A stretch of DNA of 8,914 nt, from positions 1-8,914 of the forward strand of contig CAJXME010000030.1 in the NCBI GenBank assembly GCA_913056245.1, in the 5' to 3' direction. Below the pieces are notes generated by a model. The model made no database searches, had not been told where the DNA came from, and saw only the letters and a program-made list of their open reading frames with translations. Position 1 is the first letter of the stretch. Every line of letters starts with the position of its first letter. The translations under genes were made by a program, and so were the position numbers. This stretch comes from an uncultured Alphaproteobacteria bacterium (GTDB taxonomy: Bacteria > Pseudomonadota > Alphaproteobacteria > Puniceispirillales > UBA1172). Of this stretch, positions 6,814 to 8,914 are shown one piece after another.

Positions 6814-8121
6814 ATGACCACTGATCTTGCCCGCGCCGAGGCCGCGCTTGAGCGGCTCATGCATCTGCACCCAAAATTGATTGATCTCGGCCTTGACCGA
6901 GGCCTTGGTCTATTGGCCAAACTTGGTGATCCTCATCTGAACTTGCCGCCGGTGATCCATGTCGCGGGCACCAATGGCAAAGGCTCGACCTTGGCTTTTA
7001 TCCGCGCCATGATTGAGGCTTCGGGTCAAACCTGCCATGGCTATTCGTCGCCGCATTTGGTGCGGTTTCATGAACGCATCCGCATTGCTGGCACGCTGAT
7101 CAATGATCGTGATTTGGCGGATTTACTGGAAGAGGTCGAAGCCATCAATGGCGATGAGCCGATGACGTTTTTTGAGATCACCACCGCCGCCGCGATGCTG
7201 GCTTTTCAGCGTCACCCTGCTGATGCCACCTTGCTCGAAACCGGTTTGGGGGGACGTGCGGATTCCACTAATGTGATCCCAAAACCAGCGGTGAGCATCA
7301 TCACCCCCATCGCGCGCGATCATGAACATTTCCTCGGCGATAATCTTGCCGCGATCGCCCGCGAAAAGGCCGGCATCATGCGCGAAGGCGTCGCTTGTTT
7401 TTCCGCGGCGCAACACCCAGAAGCGCTGTCCAGCCTGATCAGCCATGCTGAGGCGATCGGCGCGCCGCTTTATATTGAGGGGCGTGATTTTTCCGTCTCC
7501 CGCCAAGGGGATGGGGCGATGATCACCCTGCCTGAGCGCAAGATCACCTTGCCGCAATTGGGATTGCGCGGCGATCATCAAGCCGAAAACGCTGGGCTGG
7601 CGGTGGCGGGTCTTCTCCATGCTTTTCCTCAACTTGACGATCAAGCGCTGATCAACGGCGCCAAACAAGCCGAATGGCCGGGGCGCATCCAGCCGTTGAC
7701 CCATGGTCATCTGGTGGATCAAACCCATCCGGAAACAGAAATTTGGCTCGACGGCGCCCATAACGCCCATGGCGCTGAAGCCTTGGCCAAAACATTAAAG
7801 CAACTCAATGACCGCCCTTGGGTGCTGGTTTGCGGCGCGCTCAACACGCGTGATCCTAAAGATTTCCTGCGCCCATTGCAGCCGGTTGTTGATCACGTCA
7901 TTACCCTCACCATCCCCGATCAAGAGGCGGCCTTGGCCAATCATGTCATCGCTGATGCGGCGGCTGATCTGGGGGTTGAGGCGCAAACCGCGACTGATCT
8001 TGAAACGGCGATGAACACGGCTTACCGCATCGCCCATCAAGCGGGGGCGTCCATTATCATCGCCGGATCGTTATATCTGGCGGGTCATGTCTTGCGGGTC
8101 AATGGCACCCTGCCGCAATAG
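6814..8121 (+). CDS. folC: Folylpolyglutamate synthase / dihydrofolate synthase
   Basis: FolC (435 aa) is a Mur-ligase-type enzyme that adds glutamate to folates with ATP; in many bacteria it also makes dihydrofolate from dihydropteroate. The P-loop is HVAGTNGKGST (49-59), followed by YSSPHLVRFHERI (67-79). The central domain has FFEITTAAAMLAF (119-131), LETGLGGRADSTN (141-153) and DHEHFLG (169-175). EKAGI (184-188) contains K185, which aligns with the carbamylated lysine of the family. WPGR (288-291) and LDGAHN (312-317) mark the C-terminal domain. The usual SLDH motif reads ARDH here. The start lies 3 bp after the accD stop with no clear ribosome binding site, so it probably depends on ribosomes ending accD. 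Whether the enzyme is mono- or bifunctional cannot be read from the sequence. Confidence 0.96.
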   Translation: MTTDLARAEAALERLMHLHPKLIDLGLDRGLGLLAKLGDPHLNLPPVIHVAGTNGKGSTLAFIRAMIEASGQTCHGYSSPHLVRFHERIRIAGTLINDRDLADLLEEVEAINGDEPMTFFEITTAAAMLAFQRHPADATLLETGLGGRADSTNVIPKPAVSIITPIARDHEHFLGDNLAAIAREKAGIMREGVACFSAAQHPEALSSLISHAEAIGAPLYIEGRDFSVSRQGDGAMITLPERKITLPQLGLRGDHQAENAGLAVAGLLHAFPQLDDQALINGAKQAEWPGRIQPLTHGHLVDQTHPETEIWLDGAHNAHGAEALAKTLKQLNDRPWVLVCGALNTRDPKDFLRPLQPVVDHVITLTIPDQEAALANHVIADAAADLGVEAQTATDLETAMNTAYRIAHQAGASIIIAGSLYLAGHVLRVNGTLPQ

Positions 8122-8130
8122 GCAGGGTTT
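8107..8130 (+). terminator. Hairpin at folC end, probable terminator
   Basis: ACCCTGCC (8107-8114) pairs perfectly with GGCAGGGT (8121-8128) around the 6-nt loop GCAATA. The folC stop TAG (8119-8121) lies in the loop and the first base of the right arm. Only TTT follows before a G run, so the U tract is poor. Since folC and trxA converge with 21 bp between them, the stem may act on both transcripts; the minus-strand side has no T run either. Confidence 0.5.
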
Positions 8131-8142
8131 GGGGAAATTCGC

Positions 8143-8463
8143 TTAGAGGCTTTGTTCCACCCATTCGCTGAGTTTTGATTTCGGCAAAGCGCCAATTTTT
8201 TCAGCCTTGACCTGACCTTTTTCAAAGATCAACAAAGTTGGGATGCCGCGAACCCCATATTGCATCGGCGTTTGCGGGTTTTCATCAATATTCACTTTGA
8301 CGATTTTCACCTTGCCGGCCATTTCATCGGAAATTTCTTCCAAGGCTGGGCCAATCACCTTACAAGGGCCGCACCATTCCGCCCAAAAATCAACGACCAC
8401 GGGCAAATCGGATTCCAGCACATCGGCGGTAAAATTACTATCAGTGGTGTTCATTGTTGGCAT
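8143..8463 (-). CDS. trxA: Thioredoxin 1
   Basis: Thioredoxin (106 aa) is a cytoplasmic dithiol carrier that reduces protein disulfides and supplies electrons to enzymes such as ribonucleotide reductase; it is itself reduced by thioredoxin reductase. The active site WCGPCK is at 30-35, preceded by the buried acid D25 in VVVDFWAEW. The cis-proline P75 in GIPTLL and the C-terminal helix ending WVEQSL are present. Length and motifs are those of E. coli TrxA (109 aa). The ATG at 8463 is chosen because GGAG (plus-strand CTCC, 8470-8473) lies 6 nt upstream; an in-frame TTG at 8475 overlaps that site, and ATG 8454 is too far. It follows addA by 63 bp, the usual alphaproteobacterial order, and probably has its own promoter. 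Confidence 0.97.
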   Translation of the reverse strand: MPTMNTTDSNFTADVLESDLPVVVDFWAEWCGPCKVIGPALEEISDEMAGKVKIVKVNIDENPQTPMQYGVRGIPTLLIFEKGQVKAEKIGALPKSKLSEWVEQSL

Positions 8464-8490
8464 GATACGCTCCAAAATAATTATAGACTT

Positions 8491-8519
8491 AATGTAAGAA
8501 GCCGAGAGGGAACCGTCAA
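8491..8519 (-). promoter_or_regulatory. Probable trxA promoter
   Basis: Read on the minus strand, TTGACG (plus 8514-8519) is followed by a 17-bp spacer and TACATT (plus 8491-8496), 5 of 6 and 4 of 6 matches to the sigma70-type boxes. It lies just after the addA stop. A perfect TATAAT is also present slightly downstream (plus 8480-8485), but nothing resembling a -35 box lies 17 bp before it. trxA may also receive read-through from addA. Confidence 0.5.
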
Positions 8520-8526
8520 GATGCTG

Positions 8527-8914
8527 TCATGCCTTTGCCGTTTCTAAGGCCTCAATCGCCCGATCCATGGCGGCATCCCCTGCCCAGAAAAGCGACGCGT
8601 TTTCCGTGAAAACCACCCCAGCCTTCACCCGCTGATGCGGATATATTTCCGATAAGACATGGCGGTAAACAGCCAATTGATTCACATAGGATTGCGGCAA
8701 GCCATCGCTGTCTTGGGGCGGTTGGCCGGTCTTGAAATCAATGATCAACACCTCATCACCGGTCACCACCAGCCGATCGATGACGCCATTGATGATGGTC
8801 TTGCCAATCGATCCTGAAATCGGCACTTCGGCGCGGCTATCGGCGCTGAAAATCAACGCAAAGTCAGGATTTGCCAAGAGGTGCTCAACATCGCGGCGGA
8901 TAGCATCCACCTCT
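8527..8914 (-). CDS. addA: Double-strand break repair helicase/nuclease AddA, 3' end only
   Basis: The last 128 residues of AddA, running off the right edge; the true start is outside the window and the GTG at 8910 is internal. AddA with AddB processes double-strand breaks for RecA-dependent repair, the counterpart of RecBCD. This part is the C-terminal RecB-type nuclease domain. A VIDRLVV strand (about residues 44-50) and IIDFKTG (57-63) supply metal-binding aspartate and catalytic lysine, followed by QSYVNQLAVYR, the conserved Q..Y helix. The preceding SRAEVPISGSI is typical of alphaproteobacterial AddA. The frame closes with TGA at 8529-8527, 63 bp before trxA. The addA-trxA order supports the call over other RecB-family nucleases. 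Confidence 0.88.
   Translation of the reverse strand, partial: EVDAIRRDVEHLLANPDFALIFSADSRAEVPISGSIGKTIINGVIDRLVVTGDEVLIIDFKTGQPPQDSDGLPQSYVNQLAVYRHVLSEIYPHQRVKAGVVFTENASLFWAGDAAMDRAIEALETAKA

Noticed and set aside
7123..7770. 215-codon open frame on the minus strand opposite folC
   Set aside because: Antisense to conserved folC motifs, with a low-complexity His/Arg/Gly-rich translation and no family resemblance.
8480..8485. Perfect TATAAT (minus strand) before trxA as the -10 box
   Set aside because: The sequence 17 bp upstream has no -35 similarity, whereas TTGACG with TACATT has correct spacing. It may still contribute, but I preferred the other pair.
1..8914. A novel defence, mobile or biosynthetic system
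   Set aside because: Every coding region belongs to a known housekeeping family in a conserved order, and no gap is large enough (the longest is 230 bp) to hold an unexplained gene.

Overview
The window is a core-genome segment of an alphaproteobacterium. Two things point there: the protein sequences, and the gene order cmk-rpsA-ihfB-lapA-trpF-trpB-trpA-accD-folC, facing trxA-addA, which is a classic conserved alphaproteobacterial neighbourhood. Moderate GC with AT-rich spacers would fit a marine or Rhodospirillales/SAR116-like lineage, but genus cannot be assigned from the sequence alone. I see no transposase, integrase, phage gene, CRISPR array, tRNA or rRNA.

Layout. Positions 1-279 are the C-terminal end of cytidylate kinase. 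A 230-bp spacer follows, with a possible terminator, a perfect 13-bp tandem duplication and the rpsA leader. Ribosomal protein S1 (510-2222) ends in a strong intrinsic terminator. A new unit starts with a good sigma70-type promoter and ihfB, then an AT-rich 119-bp gap, then lapA, trpF, trpB, trpA, accD and folC, all on the plus strand with gaps of 38 bp or less from lapA onward. A hairpin containing the folC stop codon separates this unit from trxA and the 3' end of addA, which run on the minus strand.

How the genes fit together. cmk, rpsA and ihfB serve nucleotide supply, translation and nucleoid architecture. trpF, trpB and trpA give three of the last four steps of tryptophan synthesis. accD gives the carboxyltransferase beta subunit of acetyl-CoA carboxylase, and folC adds glutamates to folates. 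lapA is a small two-helix membrane protein. trxA and addA provide thioredoxin and part of the AddAB recombination nuclease.

No undescribed multi-gene system is visible; every sizeable reading frame belongs to a well-known family. The less ordinary signals are small-scale. The palindrome TGATCA is strongly over-represented (22 sites by eye, about 2 expected) and is clustered or paired before rpsA, inside lapA and across the trpB start codon. There is a near-consensus IHF site just upstream of the ihfB promoter. A cysteine replaces the usual PLP-contacting serine in TrpB.
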